A stretch of DNA of 64,000 bases, taken from contig NZ_CP094494.1 in NCBI RefSeq assembly GCF_022810765.1, positions 682,001 to 746,000 on the forward strand. Direction: 5' to 3'. This DNA comes from Winogradskyella sp. MH6 (lineage in GTDB: Bacteria > Bacteroidota > Bacteroidia > Flavobacteriales > Flavobacteriaceae). Shown here one piece after another: positions 37,628-46,772 of the stretch (the first letter of the stretch is position 1; each line of letters opens with the position of its first letter). A model generated the notes under the pieces. The model saw nothing but the letters and a program-made list of their open reading frames with translations, did not search any database and was not told the DNA's origin. Position numbers and translations under genes: made by a program.

Positions 37628-38923
37628 ATGGAATTATTTACCACCAATAACATTTGGATGATGATTTGCACGGCCTTGGTCTTCTTTATGCACTTAGGGT
37701 TTGCTTTCTTAGAAATTGGTTTAACACGTCAAAAAAACACCATAAACATATTATTCAAAAACATATTTATCATTACAGTTGGTCTACTACTGTACTACCT
37801 TGTAGGTTTCAACCTTATGTATCCTGGAGAATTTAATGGTTTTATCGGGTTCTCAGGTTTTGGACTAGAAGCACCACTCACCGAGTCTGGCACTTTAGAC
37901 CTAACCTATAACGAAGGCTACACCTATTGGACCGACTTTTTATTTCAAGGCATGTTTGCAGCAACAGCAGCAACCATAGTTTCTGGAGCTGTAGCAGAAC
38001 GGATTAAGATTGGTCCTTTTATGATTTTTACTGTGCTATATGTCGGTTTAGTTTATCCAATAGCAGGCTCATGGAAATGGGGAGGCGGATTTCTAGACAA
38101 ACTTGGTTTTTATGATTTTGCAGGCTCAACGCTTGTCCATTCAGTAGGTGGCTGGGCAGCCTTGGTCGCTGTATGTTTATTAGGAGCTAGAATCGGAAAA
38201 TTTAAAGACGGAAAAATTCAAGCCATTCCAGGTCATAATATACCTATTGCCACAGCTGGCGTATTGATTCTCTGGCTAGGTTGGTTTGGTTTTAACGGAG
38301 GCTCTGTATTATCCGCAGATCCTGAACTTACATCACTCACATTAGTTACAACTTGTCTTGCTGCTGCTTCTGGCGGAGTATTTTCTGCAATTACCTCAAC
38401 AATAATGTTCAAAAACCTAGACCTTACTATGTTTTTAAATGGTATTCTAGGTGGTTTGGTTGGCATTACTGCTGGCGCAGATGTCATGACCCCTACAGAT
38501 GCTATTGTAATCGGTGCTATCTCTGGAGTTATTATTGTTTTTGCAGTAAGTTTTATAGACAAGCTTAAACTAGACGACCCAGTTGGAGCCATAGCAGTTC
38601 ACCTTGTTTGCGGTATTTGGGGAACTTTAGCTGTTGGTATTTTTGGCTTTAAACCTTTAACCAATGATGCAGGAGAATTTTTAAATGCAGACGGCAATGT
38701 GGTAGCTTCTACATTAGACGCAGCTAATGCACTATCATTTTTACCTCAACTCTACGGAGTATTGGCTTACGCTGCCATTTGCCTTGTTTCGTCGTTTTTA
38801 ATCATTTTTACATTGAAGAAAACTGTTGGAATAAGAGTTTCTGAACTTGAAGAATTGGAAGGATTAGATGCTTATGAACATGGCATGGACGCTTATCCTG
38901 ACTTTAGATTGAACGAACATTAA
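37628..38923 (+). CDS. amtB: Ammonium transporter
   Basis: 431 residues with about eleven membrane segments. The two pore histidines are in LVHSVGGWAALVAV (about 170) and AIAVHLVCGIWGTLAVG (about 325), and the family motif GAVAERIKIGPF is at about 120. It conducts ammonium across the inner membrane and forms the GlnK-AmtB pair with the gene before it. The C-terminal tail (ISELEELEGLDAYEHGMDAY; here VSELEELEGLDAYEHGMDAY) is the regulatory tail bound by GlnK. Confidence 0.96.
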   Translation: MELFTTNNIWMMICTALVFFMHLGFAFLEIGLTRQKNTINILFKNIFIITVGLLLYYLVGFNLMYPGEFNGFIGFSGFGLEAPLTESGTLDLTYNEGYTYWTDFLFQGMFAATAATIVSGAVAERIKIGPFMIFTVLYVGLVYPIAGSWKWGGGFLDKLGFYDFAGSTLVHSVGGWAALVAVCLLGARIGKFKDGKIQAIPGHNIPIATAGVLILWLGWFGFNGGSVLSADPELTSLTLVTTCLAAASGGVFSAITSTIMFKNLDLTMFLNGILGGLVGITAGADVMTPTDAIVIGAISGVIIVFAVSFIDKLKLDDPVGAIAVHLVCGIWGTLAVGIFGFKPLTNDAGEFLNADGNVVASTLDAANALSFLPQLYGVLAYAAICLVSSFLIIFTLKKTVGIRVSELEELEGLDAYEHGMDAYPDFRLNEH

Positions 38924-38960
38924 GCTTTATATACTTGTTTTAATTTAAATTGTGGAAAAC

Positions 38961-38990
38961 ACCCTCTTGAATATAATCGAGAGGGTATTT
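38961..38990. terminator. Terminator between convergent amtB and ppc
   Basis: Stem ACCCTCT (38961-38967) / AGAGGGT (38980-38986) with a 12-base loop, followed by a T-rich stretch. It lies 37 bases after the amtB stop and 23 bases before the ppc stop. Confidence 0.75.
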
Positions 38991-39013
38991 TATTTCATCA
39001 CAGTCTTAAAAAC

Positions 39014-41593
39014 TTAAGCTGAATTTCTACTGGCATTAATATTTCCGAATAATGACCTTGTCACCATTTTTTCAAAAACAGCAATTTTAGCTTCATCTTT
39101 TTGATCAGCGCTCTTTAATTCCTGCATTTTCTTTAGTGCAAATTGCTGAATGGTCAGTAGTGGTAATACTATAGATTCCCTAACAGCAATAGACGCTTTT
39201 GCTACTGGTTCGTTTTCCATTAATTCATTGAATCCTGAGAGTTTTAAAATAAGACGCTTAGTGGTTTCGTATTCTTTATAAATCAATTTCCAAAACTCAC
39301 CGTATTCTTTATCGTCTGCCATATAACGTGTTAAATCGAAGAAAGACTTTGATAAAGACATCATACTATTAGCAATTAGTGTTCTAAAGAAACGAGACTC
39401 TTTGTATAAATGTTGAACTTTTTCAAATTCACCTTTATCTTCATAAAATTTTAAGGCTGTACCAACACCAAAGAAACCTGGTACATTTTGTTTTAACTGG
39501 CTCCATGAGCCTACAAACGGAATTGCCCTAAGGTCTTTAAAATCTAATCCTTCAGATTTTCCACGTTTTGAAGGACGACTTCCTATATTTGTTTTTGCAT
39601 AATATTTTAAGGTACTCATATGCTCTAAATAGGATAAAAATTTAGGATGCCCTTTAAAATCCACATAAGCCTGATAACTTAATTCTGCCAAATGATTCAT
39701 CACCGTTTTATCTTCGGGTGCCATTTCTTGGTTTTTATCATTTAGACGATTCATAATACCAGAACTTATAAGTTGCTCCATGTTGTATTGCGAAGAATCC
39801 AATGTCCCAAAATTAGAGCTAATCGTTTGTCCTTGAATGGTCAATTGAATTTCCTTATCCTCTATCGTTGGGCCTAAAGATGCATAGAACTGGTGTGTTT
39901 TTCCACCACCACGAGCTGGCGGTCCTCCTCTACCATCAAAAAATATAACATCAATATCGTATTGACGCGATAAGGTCGTTAAGGCTTCTTTTGCTTTAAA
40001 GATTGCCCAATTTGCCATAAGATAACCTCCATCTTTTGTGCCATCACTAAAACCAAGCATTATCGTTTGCCTGTTGTTTCTGTTTTCTAGATGAGCGCGG
40101 TAATGCGGATTTGCATACAACTCTTCCATTACTTTTGGTGCAGCTACTAAATCTGTTACGGTTTCAAATAGCGGCACAACATCTGCTGTTAGTTTCTCAT
40201 GGAATGCCACAATCTTTAACATAGCGAATAACTGCAAAACATTCATTGTGGTTTGATTGTTGCTAATTATATAACGACTACAAGCTATTTCACCATTGGT
40301 TTCTTGTATAGATTTCATAGCTTTTATGGTCGCCACAATATCTTGTGATAACTCTTCCTTAAACTCAATATTTCCAATCGATCCTTTTATGGCTGTCAAA
40401 TGTAATTTTTGATCTTCTTCAGAAAACTCAAAGAAATTCTCTGGGAATAATTCGCTCCCATTAGCAATTAATTCACCAACAAGAGACCTAAACATTGCAT
40501 CGTGCACACGACTATCTTGCCTTATATCTAAACTGGCAAAATGATAACCAAACAAATTTGTTTTGTTTATCATCGAAGTCACCTTATCTAAATACAAAGA
40601 TTGATGATCTTCAATTAGTCGGGTTCTAATCTCATGTAATTCAGATTTTAATTCCTCCAAAGTGATTTGATCATCCTTGAGCAATAGCGTATTATACAAT
40701 TTGTGATTTATGTCTACAATACGTTCTCTAATACCTCTAAAAGTTAATCGTCTTCTCAGGTACTTTATATCTTTAATATAGTTTTTAATGATAGACTCCT
40801 TTAATTTTTTAGCAACATCTAGTGTAATCTGTGGAGTTACAAACGGATTACCATCTCTATCTCCTCCTGGCCAAAAACCAATATTTACCAAAGAATTATT
40901 GATTTCTTCATAATCAAAGATATTCTGCTGCACATAATCATAAATACTTCCAAAGGATTGGTAGAAAACATTTTTTAGATACCAAATTAAATTAACAGCC
41001 TCATCATAAGGTGTTGGTTTATGGTCTTTAAAAAATGGTGTTTTACCCAACTGACCTAGTAGCTCACTAATCTCAGTTAAATTGTCGGTTTTAATAGCTT
41101 CAGCTAGATCTGTAATAATACCTAATACCGCTCCAGGATAAAATTGCGTAGGATGAGCTGTTAAAACTATACGCACATTAAAGGTCTCTAGATAACTTTT
41201 TAAAAGTGCTTTCTTATGTTGTGCAGTTGCATTTTCCTTTAAACTTCTCAAGGATCCAACACCTTCCATGTTATTCACAATAGGGAAAGCCGCATCCTCT
41301 ACAGCATCAAACAATACCACTTGACGCTCTATATACTGTATAAAACGGAACAGTAAATCTATCTGCCCTTTTTCATTCAACTGACTTTGATACTTATCAA
41401 AAAAAGTATTTACAATAGTTGTAGGATCATTTTTGTCTTCAAATCCTAATTTGCATGTTTCATAAAACAATGGTAACAACGCTACGGTTTTTGATAATGT
41501 ATCAAACGGTAACGTCATAAAAATACTATTGTAAATCTGATATTTAGAAAGAACATTTTGGTTGAAACGTGCTAATTTTGGTTCAGTGTGCAT
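39014..41593 (-). CDS. ppc: Phosphoenolpyruvate carboxylase
   Basis: An 859-residue anaplerotic enzyme that makes oxaloacetate from PEP and bicarbonate. Seen: LTAHPTQFYPG (catalytic His region; most homologs have TAHPTE/TAHPTQ), FWPGGDRDGNPFVT, ASLDIRQDSRVHDAMF, GFSDGTKDGGYLMANW and FFDGRGGPPARGGGKTHQF, the last being the glycine-rich active-site loop. The C-terminus SLFGNINASRNSA is near the usual R/QNTG end but differs from it. Oxaloacetate feeds aspartate and hence the thr operon, although ppc is transcribed on its own. Confidence 0.95.
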   Translation of the reverse strand: MHTEPKLARFNQNVLSKYQIYNSIFMTLPFDTLSKTVALLPLFYETCKLGFEDKNDPTTIVNTFFDKYQSQLNEKGQIDLLFRFIQYIERQVVLFDAVEDAAFPIVNNMEGVGSLRSLKENATAQHKKALLKSYLETFNVRIVLTAHPTQFYPGAVLGIITDLAEAIKTDNLTEISELLGQLGKTPFFKDHKPTPYDEAVNLIWYLKNVFYQSFGSIYDYVQQNIFDYEEINNSLVNIGFWPGGDRDGNPFVTPQITLDVAKKLKESIIKNYIKDIKYLRRRLTFRGIRERIVDINHKLYNTLLLKDDQITLEELKSELHEIRTRLIEDHQSLYLDKVTSMINKTNLFGYHFASLDIRQDSRVHDAMFRSLVGELIANGSELFPENFFEFSEEDQKLHLTAIKGSIGNIEFKEELSQDIVATIKAMKSIQETNGEIACSRYIISNNQTTMNVLQLFAMLKIVAFHEKLTADVVPLFETVTDLVAAPKVMEELYANPHYRAHLENRNNRQTIMLGFSDGTKDGGYLMANWAIFKAKEALTTLSRQYDIDVIFFDGRGGPPARGGGKTHQFYASLGPTIEDKEIQLTIQGQTISSNFGTLDSSQYNMEQLISSGIMNRLNDKNQEMAPEDKTVMNHLAELSYQAYVDFKGHPKFLSYLEHMSTLKYYAKTNIGSRPSKRGKSEGLDFKDLRAIPFVGSWSQLKQNVPGFFGVGTALKFYEDKGEFEKVQHLYKESRFFRTLIANSMMSLSKSFFDLTRYMADDKEYGEFWKLIYKEYETTKRLILKLSGFNELMENEPVAKASIAVRESIVLPLLTIQQFALKKMQELKSADQKDEAKIAVFEKMVTRSLFGNINASRNSA

Positions 41594-41768
41594 AAAATTT
41601 AATTAGGTTTTAAAAGCCTATTATTTTGGCGAATTACAGAATCTTAAAGATATTATTTTTAGACGTAACGCTAAAGCAATTATTAATATTTAGGCATTAA
41701 ATTATTGTTATTCAACTTTAGCATTACTTATTTTTACAGAACAAACAAGACTATTGATTTTTTGAAAT

Positions 41769-42242
41769 ATGACAGAGAAAGAAAAATTTATGCTCGAAGC
41801 CGTTAACGCAGCTCTAAAAGGAATGCACAGCAACGAAGGAGGTCCTTTTGGCTGTGTAATTGTTAAGGATGGAAAAATAGTAGGCAAGGGCAATAATAAA
41901 GTGACCTCAACCAACGACCCTACAGCACATGCAGAAGTTACAGCCATTAGAGATGCTTGTAAAAACTTAAATTCATTTCAATTAGAAGGTTGCGAAATTT
42001 ACACATCATGCGAACCTTGCCCAATGTGTTTGGGTGCCATTTATTGGGCAAGACCAGATAAAGTATACTATGGTAGCAACCAAGTAGATGCCGCTAACAT
42101 AGGTTTTGATGACGAATTTATTTATAAAGAAATTCCATTGCCATACAACGAAAGAAGCATTCCCTTTGAGCAATTAGCTCCAGAGATTGCCATTAAGCCA
42201 TTTGTTGAATGGGAGAAAAAAGAAGACAAAACCGAATATTAA
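41769..42242 (+). CDS. Nucleoside deaminase, probably guanine deaminase
   Basis: A 157-residue enzyme of the cytidine-deaminase fold. Zinc and catalytic residues are visible: H54-A-E56 (Glu56 proton shuttle) and C84-P-M-C87 in SCEPCPMCLGAIYWARP. The N-terminus (FMLEAVNAALKGMHSNEGGPFGCVIVKDGK) and the C-terminus (FEQLAPEIAIKPFVEWEKK) match the GuaD type that turns guanine into xanthine. It lies just before the arsenosugar cluster on the same strand, but a 138-base gap suggests a separate unit. Confidence 0.85.
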   Translation: MTEKEKFMLEAVNAALKGMHSNEGGPFGCVIVKDGKIVGKGNNKVTSTNDPTAHAEVTAIRDACKNLNSFQLEGCEIYTSCEPCPMCLGAIYWARPDKVYYGSNQVDAANIGFDDEFIYKEIPLPYNERSIPFEQLAPEIAIKPFVEWEKKEDKTEY

Positions 42243-42380
42243 ACCCAGATTACTCTCATTTTTATAAACGAAAAAGCAAAAAATCCAGATAATTTTTTGA
42301 ATACTTTCTGTAATCTTTAATAATTATCCTCGACAAAAAGTGCTATATTGATTTTTCGTACAATTCTTAAAAATTATTAA

Positions 42381-42716
42381 ATGTCTAAAACCTATTACGA
42401 TCCGGCCGATTTAAGAAAATTTGGAAACATTACCGAATGGGACGAAGAACTCGGCAACAAATTTTTTGACTACTACGGAAAAGTATTTGAAGAAGGAGCC
42501 TTAACCGCTCGTGAAAAAGCATTGATTGCATTAGCAGTTGCCCATACAGAACAATGCCCTTATTGTATTGACGCTTACACTAAAGACACACTACAAAGAG
42601 GAGTAACCAAAGAAGAAATGATGGAAGCCATACATGTTGGCGCAGCCATAAAAGGAGGAGCCACGCTTGTACATGGTGTACAAATGATGAATAAAGTGAA
42701 TAAACTAGATGGATAA
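42381..42716 (+). CDS. Arsenosugar biosynthesis-associated peroxidase-like protein (AhpD/CMD fold)
   Basis: 111 residues with the carboxymuconolactone decarboxylase/AhpD fold: LTAREKALIALAVAHTEQCPYCIDAYTKDTLQRGVTKEEMMEAIHVGAA. The redox CxxC pair is C59 and C62. This short subfamily is found next to ArsS in arsenosugar clusters, and arsS begins 58 bases downstream here. It may reduce pentavalent arsenic intermediates or protect the radical SAM enzyme; that is inferred from the thiol pair and the context. Confidence 0.9.
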   Translation: MSKTYYDPADLRKFGNITEWDEELGNKFFDYYGKVFEEGALTAREKALIALAVAHTEQCPYCIDAYTKDTLQRGVTKEEMMEAIHVGAAIKGGATLVHGVQMMNKVNKLDG

Positions 42717-42774
42717 AAGTTTCTTTTAGCTTATCTAAAAGCTAATTGCAAAGCAAAAGAGCAAAACCTTATTA

Positions 42775-43830
42775 ATGATTACCAAATCTTTACACAAACG
42801 AGAAAACGTATTAGCCCAAAGTAAAAAGCAGCTAGAAATTCTGTCTAACGGAATTTTTCAAAATGGAGAACTGCCTACTTTTAAAAATAAAATTGCTGAA
42901 ACCAATCAGTTTCCGTTAAAAGCAAAAAAACTCGAAATTCTTCAGATTAATGTTGGCTATATGTGCAACCAAGTTTGTGAACATTGCCACGTAGATGCTG
43001 GTCCTGATCGTAAAGAAATAATGACCAAAGAAACCATGCAACAATGTTTGGAGGTCATAAAAAATACTGGTGCTCACACACTAGATTTAACAGGTGGAGC
43101 TCCAGAAATGAACCCTAATTTTAGATGGTTTGTAGAAGAAGCTTCAAAAGCAGGTATTAAGGATTTTATAGTACGTTCTAATCTCACCATCATTCGCGCT
43201 AATAAAAAGTATCACGATTTACCTGAGTTTTTTAAAAAACATAACGTTCATGTTGTAAGCTCTATGCCACATTGGACACGCGGTAAAACAGATAAACAAA
43301 GAGGTGATGGTGTGTTTGACAAATCTATAAAAGCATTGCAAGAACTCAACGCAGTTGGTTATGGTATGCCTGAAAGTTCTTTAAAGCTAGATTTGGTTTA
43401 CAATCCTTCAGGTGCGTTTTTGCCAAGCGACCAAGCTTCAATGGAAAAAGACTTCAAAAAAGCTTTAATGGAAGATTTTGGCATTCAATTTCATAATTTG
43501 TTTGCCATTACCAATTTACCGATAAGTCGTTTTTTAGACTATCTCATCGCTTCAGAAAATTATGAAGATTACATGTATCAATTGGTTGATGCATACAATC
43601 CTGCTGCTGTTGCCAATGTGATGTGCACCAATACGCTTTCAGTGAGTTGGGATGGGTATCTTTACGACTGTGATTTTAACCAAATGTTAGAATTACCTGT
43701 AAATAGCAAAGCAAAACACATATCAGACTATAACGAAGATCTTTTAGAAGACCGAAACATTGTAATATCTCAACATTGCTACGGCTGCACAGCTGGTGCA
43801 GGTAGTAGTTGCCAAGGCACTGTAGCGTAA
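42775..43830 (+). CDS. arsS: Arsenosugar biosynthesis radical SAM protein ArsS
   Basis: A 351-residue radical SAM enzyme. The iron-sulfur cluster cysteines are C64, C68 and C71 in CNQVCEHCHVDAG; LDLTGGAPEMNP is the SAM-contact motif. The C-terminal domain has CTNTLSVSWDGYLYDCDFNQML and ends CYGCTAGAGSSCQGTVA, a cysteine set typical of the ArsS family. In cyanobacteria ArsS attaches the 5'-deoxyadenosyl group of SAM to dimethylarsenic, giving the ribose-bearing precursor of arsenosugars. ArsM, which supplies the methylated arsenic, is 2 kb downstream in the same gene set. Confidence 0.95.
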   Translation: MITKSLHKRENVLAQSKKQLEILSNGIFQNGELPTFKNKIAETNQFPLKAKKLEILQINVGYMCNQVCEHCHVDAGPDRKEIMTKETMQQCLEVIKNTGAHTLDLTGGAPEMNPNFRWFVEEASKAGIKDFIVRSNLTIIRANKKYHDLPEFFKKHNVHVVSSMPHWTRGKTDKQRGDGVFDKSIKALQELNAVGYGMPESSLKLDLVYNPSGAFLPSDQASMEKDFKKALMEDFGIQFHNLFAITNLPISRFLDYLIASENYEDYMYQLVDAYNPAAVANVMCTNTLSVSWDGYLYDCDFNQMLELPVNSKAKHISDYNEDLLEDRNIVISQHCYGCTAGAGSSCQGTVA

Positions 43831-43833
43831 CAT

Positions 43834-43853
43834 ATTCCTGCTTTCGCAGGAAT
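43834..43853. repeat. REP-like hairpin between arsS and the rhodanese gene
   Basis: ATTCCTGC-TTTC-GCAGGAAT, with perfect 8-bp arms, 3 bases after the arsS stop codon. It is the same short palindrome family as the elements at 48511 and 61440. It could stabilise the arsS mRNA end or weaken read-through into the next gene. Confidence 0.75.
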
Positions 43854-43862
43854 CTCATAACT

Positions 43863-44357
43863 ATGAAAAATAAAATTATATACATTTTTCTATTCTTATC
43901 AGGAATTATATTTTCTCAGGAATCCCTTTCAGAATTATTAAAAAAGTACAATAACGAAAGTATACCTTACATTTCAGTTCAAGAATTAGCAATGCAAAAA
44001 ACAGATGCTATTCTTTTAGATGCCAGAGAACTTAAGGAATATGAAGTTAGTCACTTAAAGGATGCGCTGTATGTTGGCTATGATGAATTCAACCTAAAAA
44101 ACACCACCAAACAACTCAATAATAAAGACCAAATGATTGTTGTGTATTGTTCTTTGGGTGTTAGGTCTGAAGACATTGCAGAGCAATTAAAAAAAGAAGG
44201 CTACACCAATGTTTATAACCTTTTTGGCGGTATTTTTGAATGGAAAAATAACAACCATAAAGTTTACGATAATAAAGAAGAACCTACCGAAAATGTGCAT
44301 GCATTTTCTAAAAAATGGAGCAAATGGCTCTTAAAAGGTAATAAGATTTATGACTAA
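43863..44357 (+). CDS. Secreted rhodanese-like sulfurtransferase
   Basis: 164 residues from the ATG at 43863, chosen because it opens a signal peptide (MKNKIIYIFLFLSGIIFS). A longer reading frame from 43809 runs back through the REP hairpin and arsS and is not credible. One rhodanese domain: ILLDARELKEYEVSHLKDALYVGY and the active-site loop VVYCSLGVRSEDIA. It would act in the periplasm or on the membrane. It overlaps the next gene by 8 bases. Its role in arsenic metabolism is unclear; thiolated arsenicals or redox control are possible. Confidence 0.85.
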   Translation: MKNKIIYIFLFLSGIIFSQESLSELLKKYNNESIPYISVQELAMQKTDAILLDARELKEYEVSHLKDALYVGYDEFNLKNTTKQLNNKDQMIVVYCSLGVRSEDIAEQLKKEGYTNVYNLFGGIFEWKNNNHKVYDNKEEPTENVHAFSKKWSKWLLKGNKIYD

Positions 44358-44979
44358 TGCTCTTGTGATTGTTTTTGTAAAAAACATGAAATTAGGAACC
44401 GTAAAAACACGGTTGGCCAAAACCATAGGTGATTATGGCGCTTTTGAAGTATATTCTGAATTGGTAAAAATCACCGAAAAGGCTACTATAGATTTACAAA
44501 TTGACAAACGCATTTATTTCTCTGATGCTGTTATTGAAAACAAATGGCCCAATGAATTTAAAACCGTTCAAAAGGGTATTGATTTGGGCGAACGCATGCT
44601 TAACTCCTTTAAAGATGGATTTGAAGATGGCTATAAAAATATTGTACTCATTGGCTCAGATTTACCAGACATTAGCACATCGCATATTGAAAATGGGCTG
44701 AGCGCATTAGAGGAAAACGACGTTGTTTTTGGGCCAGCAGAAGATGGTGGTTATTATCTTATTGGACTTAGCAGTTTAATACCAGAACTATTCAAAAATA
44801 AACCTTGGAGCCAATCTACTTTACTAAAAACTACGTTACAAGAGTTACACAATTTAAATGTTTCAGTTAGTACTTTAGAGACTTTAAATGATATTGACAC
44901 TTATGAAGATTTAATCGCTTCAGATTTTTACAAAAACAACCAAAAATTACAAGAAAAAATACAGCAGCTTAATGATTAA
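44350..44979 (+). CDS. TIGR04282-type arsenosugar biosynthesis glycosyltransferase (DUF2064)
   Basis: A 209-residue nucleotide-sugar-transferase-like protein of the DUF2064 group: VIVFVKNMKLGTVKTRLAKTIG at the N-terminus (nucleotide-binding GxxKTRL), IVLIGSDLPDISTSHIENGL for the metal-binding aspartates, and GPAEDGGYYLIGLS near the end. In arsenosugar clusters it goes with a TIGR04283 enzyme, which is present here at 48531. It overlaps the rhodanese and PNP genes by 8 bases on each side, so the operon is tight. Confidence 0.9.
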   Translation: MTNALVIVFVKNMKLGTVKTRLAKTIGDYGAFEVYSELVKITEKATIDLQIDKRIYFSDAVIENKWPNEFKTVQKGIDLGERMLNSFKDGFEDGYKNIVLIGSDLPDISTSHIENGLSALEENDVVFGPAEDGGYYLIGLSSLIPELFKNKPWSQSTLLKTTLQELHNLNVSVSTLETLNDIDTYEDLIASDFYKNNQKLQEKIQQLND

Positions 44980-45784
44980 ACAAATAACAGAAAGCACAGA
45001 ATACCTTCAAGAAAAAGGTTTTGATAATCCAGAAGTTGGTATCATTTTAGGTACTGGATTAGGACAATTAGTTAACGAAATAGATATTATAGCACAAGCG
45101 AGCTACAACCATATTCCAAATTTTCCAACAGCAACTGTAGAGTTCCACAAAGGAAAATTAATCTACGGCACACTCGGAGGAAAAAAAGTAATCGTTATGC
45201 AAGGACGCTTCCATGTGTATGAAGGCTACACCTTTCAGGATGTGACTTTTCCTGTAAGAATTATGGAAAAACTGGGTATTAAAACACTCTTAGTATCTAA
45301 TGCTGCTGGCGCAGTAAATTTAGATTTTAAAAAAGGTGAATTAATGCTAATTGATGATCATATTAACCTTCAAGGAGGTTCTCCACTTGCTTTTAAAGGT
45401 GTTTCTAAACTTGGCGAACGTTTTGTAGATATGAGCGCACCTTATGATGCAGGAATTATTTCAAAATTTGAAAGCATTGCTTCAGAACACAATATTACAT
45501 TACACAAAGGCGTGTATGCTTCTGTTGTAGGGCCTCAACTAGAAACCAGAGCAGAATACCGAATGCTAAAAATTATGGGTGCAGATGCTGTTGGCATGAG
45601 CACAGTTCCAGAAATTATTGTTGCTAATCACCTTAACTTAAAAGCTGCCGCAGTTTCGGTTTTAACAGATGAATGCGACCCAGATAATTTAAAACCTGTA
45701 GACATCGCAGAAATCATAGCTATGGCCAATAAAGCTGAACCTGATATGATTACGCTATTTAAAGAATTAATTAAAAGTATTTAA
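44972..45784 (+). CDS. Purine nucleoside phosphorylase
   Basis: A 270-residue class II (trimeric) PNP: VGIILGTGLGQL, phosphate-site GRFHVYEGY, LLVSNAAGAVN, VVGPQLETRAEYRML and DAVGMSTVPEIIVA. It splits purine nucleosides with phosphate. Inside this cluster the likely substrate is the adenosyl arsenical made by ArsS, from which adenine must be removed before the ribose can be linked to an aglycone. General purine salvage is the alternative. It overlaps the preceding gene by 8 bases and is 8 bases from arsM. Confidence 0.93.
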   Translation: MIKQITESTEYLQEKGFDNPEVGIILGTGLGQLVNEIDIIAQASYNHIPNFPTATVEFHKGKLIYGTLGGKKVIVMQGRFHVYEGYTFQDVTFPVRIMEKLGIKTLLVSNAAGAVNLDFKKGELMLIDDHINLQGGSPLAFKGVSKLGERFVDMSAPYDAGIISKFESIASEHNITLHKGVYASVVGPQLETRAEYRMLKIMGADAVGMSTVPEIIVANHLNLKAAAVSVLTDECDPDNLKPVDIAEIIAMANKAEPDMITLFKELIKSI

Positions 45785-45792
45785 TCGTCAGC

Positions 45793-46761
45793 ATGAGTTA
45801 CTTAGAAACCACAAAAGACGTGTATAAAGAAGCTGCATTAACACCAGATGTTGGCTTGTGTTGCACAACAAATCCTATTTGGGAATTACCAGGTTTAAAA
45901 ATCCCAAAAATTATGCAAGAGATGAACTACGGTTGTGGCTCTACAGTTCATGCTCGAGACTTAACCAATAATCCAAAAACACTCTATGTTGGTGTTGGTG
46001 GTGGCATGGAGTTGCTTCAATTTTCTTATTTCAGCAGACAAAAAGGTGGAGTTATTGGTGTAGATGTTGTTGATGAAATGTTAGAGGCTTCTCGTAAAAA
46101 TTTCAAAATTGCAGAAGAACAAAACGATTGGTTTAAATCTGAATTTGTTGATCTTAAAAAAGGAGATGCCATGAATCTTCCGGTTGAAGATAATAGCATT
46201 GATGTCGCTGCACAAAATTGTTTGTTCAATATTTTCAAAGCTGAAGATCTAAAGAAAGCCATTGCAGAAATGTATCGTGTGCTAAAACCTCATGGAAGAT
46301 TGGTTATGAGCGATCCTACTTGCGAGCAACCTATGAACGATGACTTACGAAACGACGAACGCTTAAGAGCACTTTGCCTCAGTGGTAGTTTGCCAATTGC
46401 CGATTATGTAAAAGCACTTACAGATGCTGGATTTAGCACTATTGAAATTAGAGCGCGTAAACCCTACCGAATTTTAGACCCAAAACATTACCCAACAGAT
46501 GAATTAATCTATATAGAGTCTATTGAAGTTGCAGCAATCAAAGATCCAATGCCAGCAGATGGACCTTGTATTTTTACAGGAAAAGCGGCTATCTATTATG
46601 GCGAAGATGATTATTTTGATGATAAAGCAGGACATGTATTATTAAAAAATCAACCTTTAGCTATTTGTGATAAAACTGCTGGAGCACTAGCTAGTTTAGG
46701 CAGAGATGATATTTTTATTAGTGAATCAACATATCACTATGATGGTGGTGGGTGCTGTTAG
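45793..46761 (+). CDS. arsM: Arsenosugar-type arsenite S-adenosylmethyltransferase ArsM
   Basis: A 322-residue SAM-dependent methyltransferase. The N-terminus VYKEAALTPDVGLCCTTNP with the Cys23-Cys24 pair and YGCGST nearby is the ArsM-like arsenic-binding start. SAM loop YVGVGGGMELLQF and DVVDEML follow. The C-terminus adds a small domain and ends HYDGGGCC, a second vicinal cysteine pair. It methylates trivalent arsenic to dimethylarsenic, the substrate of ArsS. Its end overlaps the upstream codons of the next frame, but that gene's own ATG at 46773 is 11 bases later. Confidence 0.94.
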   Translation: MSYLETTKDVYKEAALTPDVGLCCTTNPIWELPGLKIPKIMQEMNYGCGSTVHARDLTNNPKTLYVGVGGGMELLQFSYFSRQKGGVIGVDVVDEMLEASRKNFKIAEEQNDWFKSEFVDLKKGDAMNLPVEDNSIDVAAQNCLFNIFKAEDLKKAIAEMYRVLKPHGRLVMSDPTCEQPMNDDLRNDERLRALCLSGSLPIADYVKALTDAGFSTIEIRARKPYRILDPKHYPTDELIYIESIEVAAIKDPMPADGPCIFTGKAAIYYGEDDYFDDKAGHVLLKNQPLAICDKTAGALASLGRDDIFISESTYHYDGGGCC

Positions 46762-46772
46762 ACCACATTACT

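Noticed and set aside
41769..42242. Guanine deaminase as part of the arsenosugar cluster
   Set aside because: A 138-base gap precedes the AhpD-like gene and the product acts on free purines; adenine released by the PNP is not its expected substrate.
43809..43862. Longer start for the rhodanese protein
   Set aside because: This 18-codon extension reads through the end of arsS and the REP hairpin, while ATG 43863 begins a clear signal peptide.
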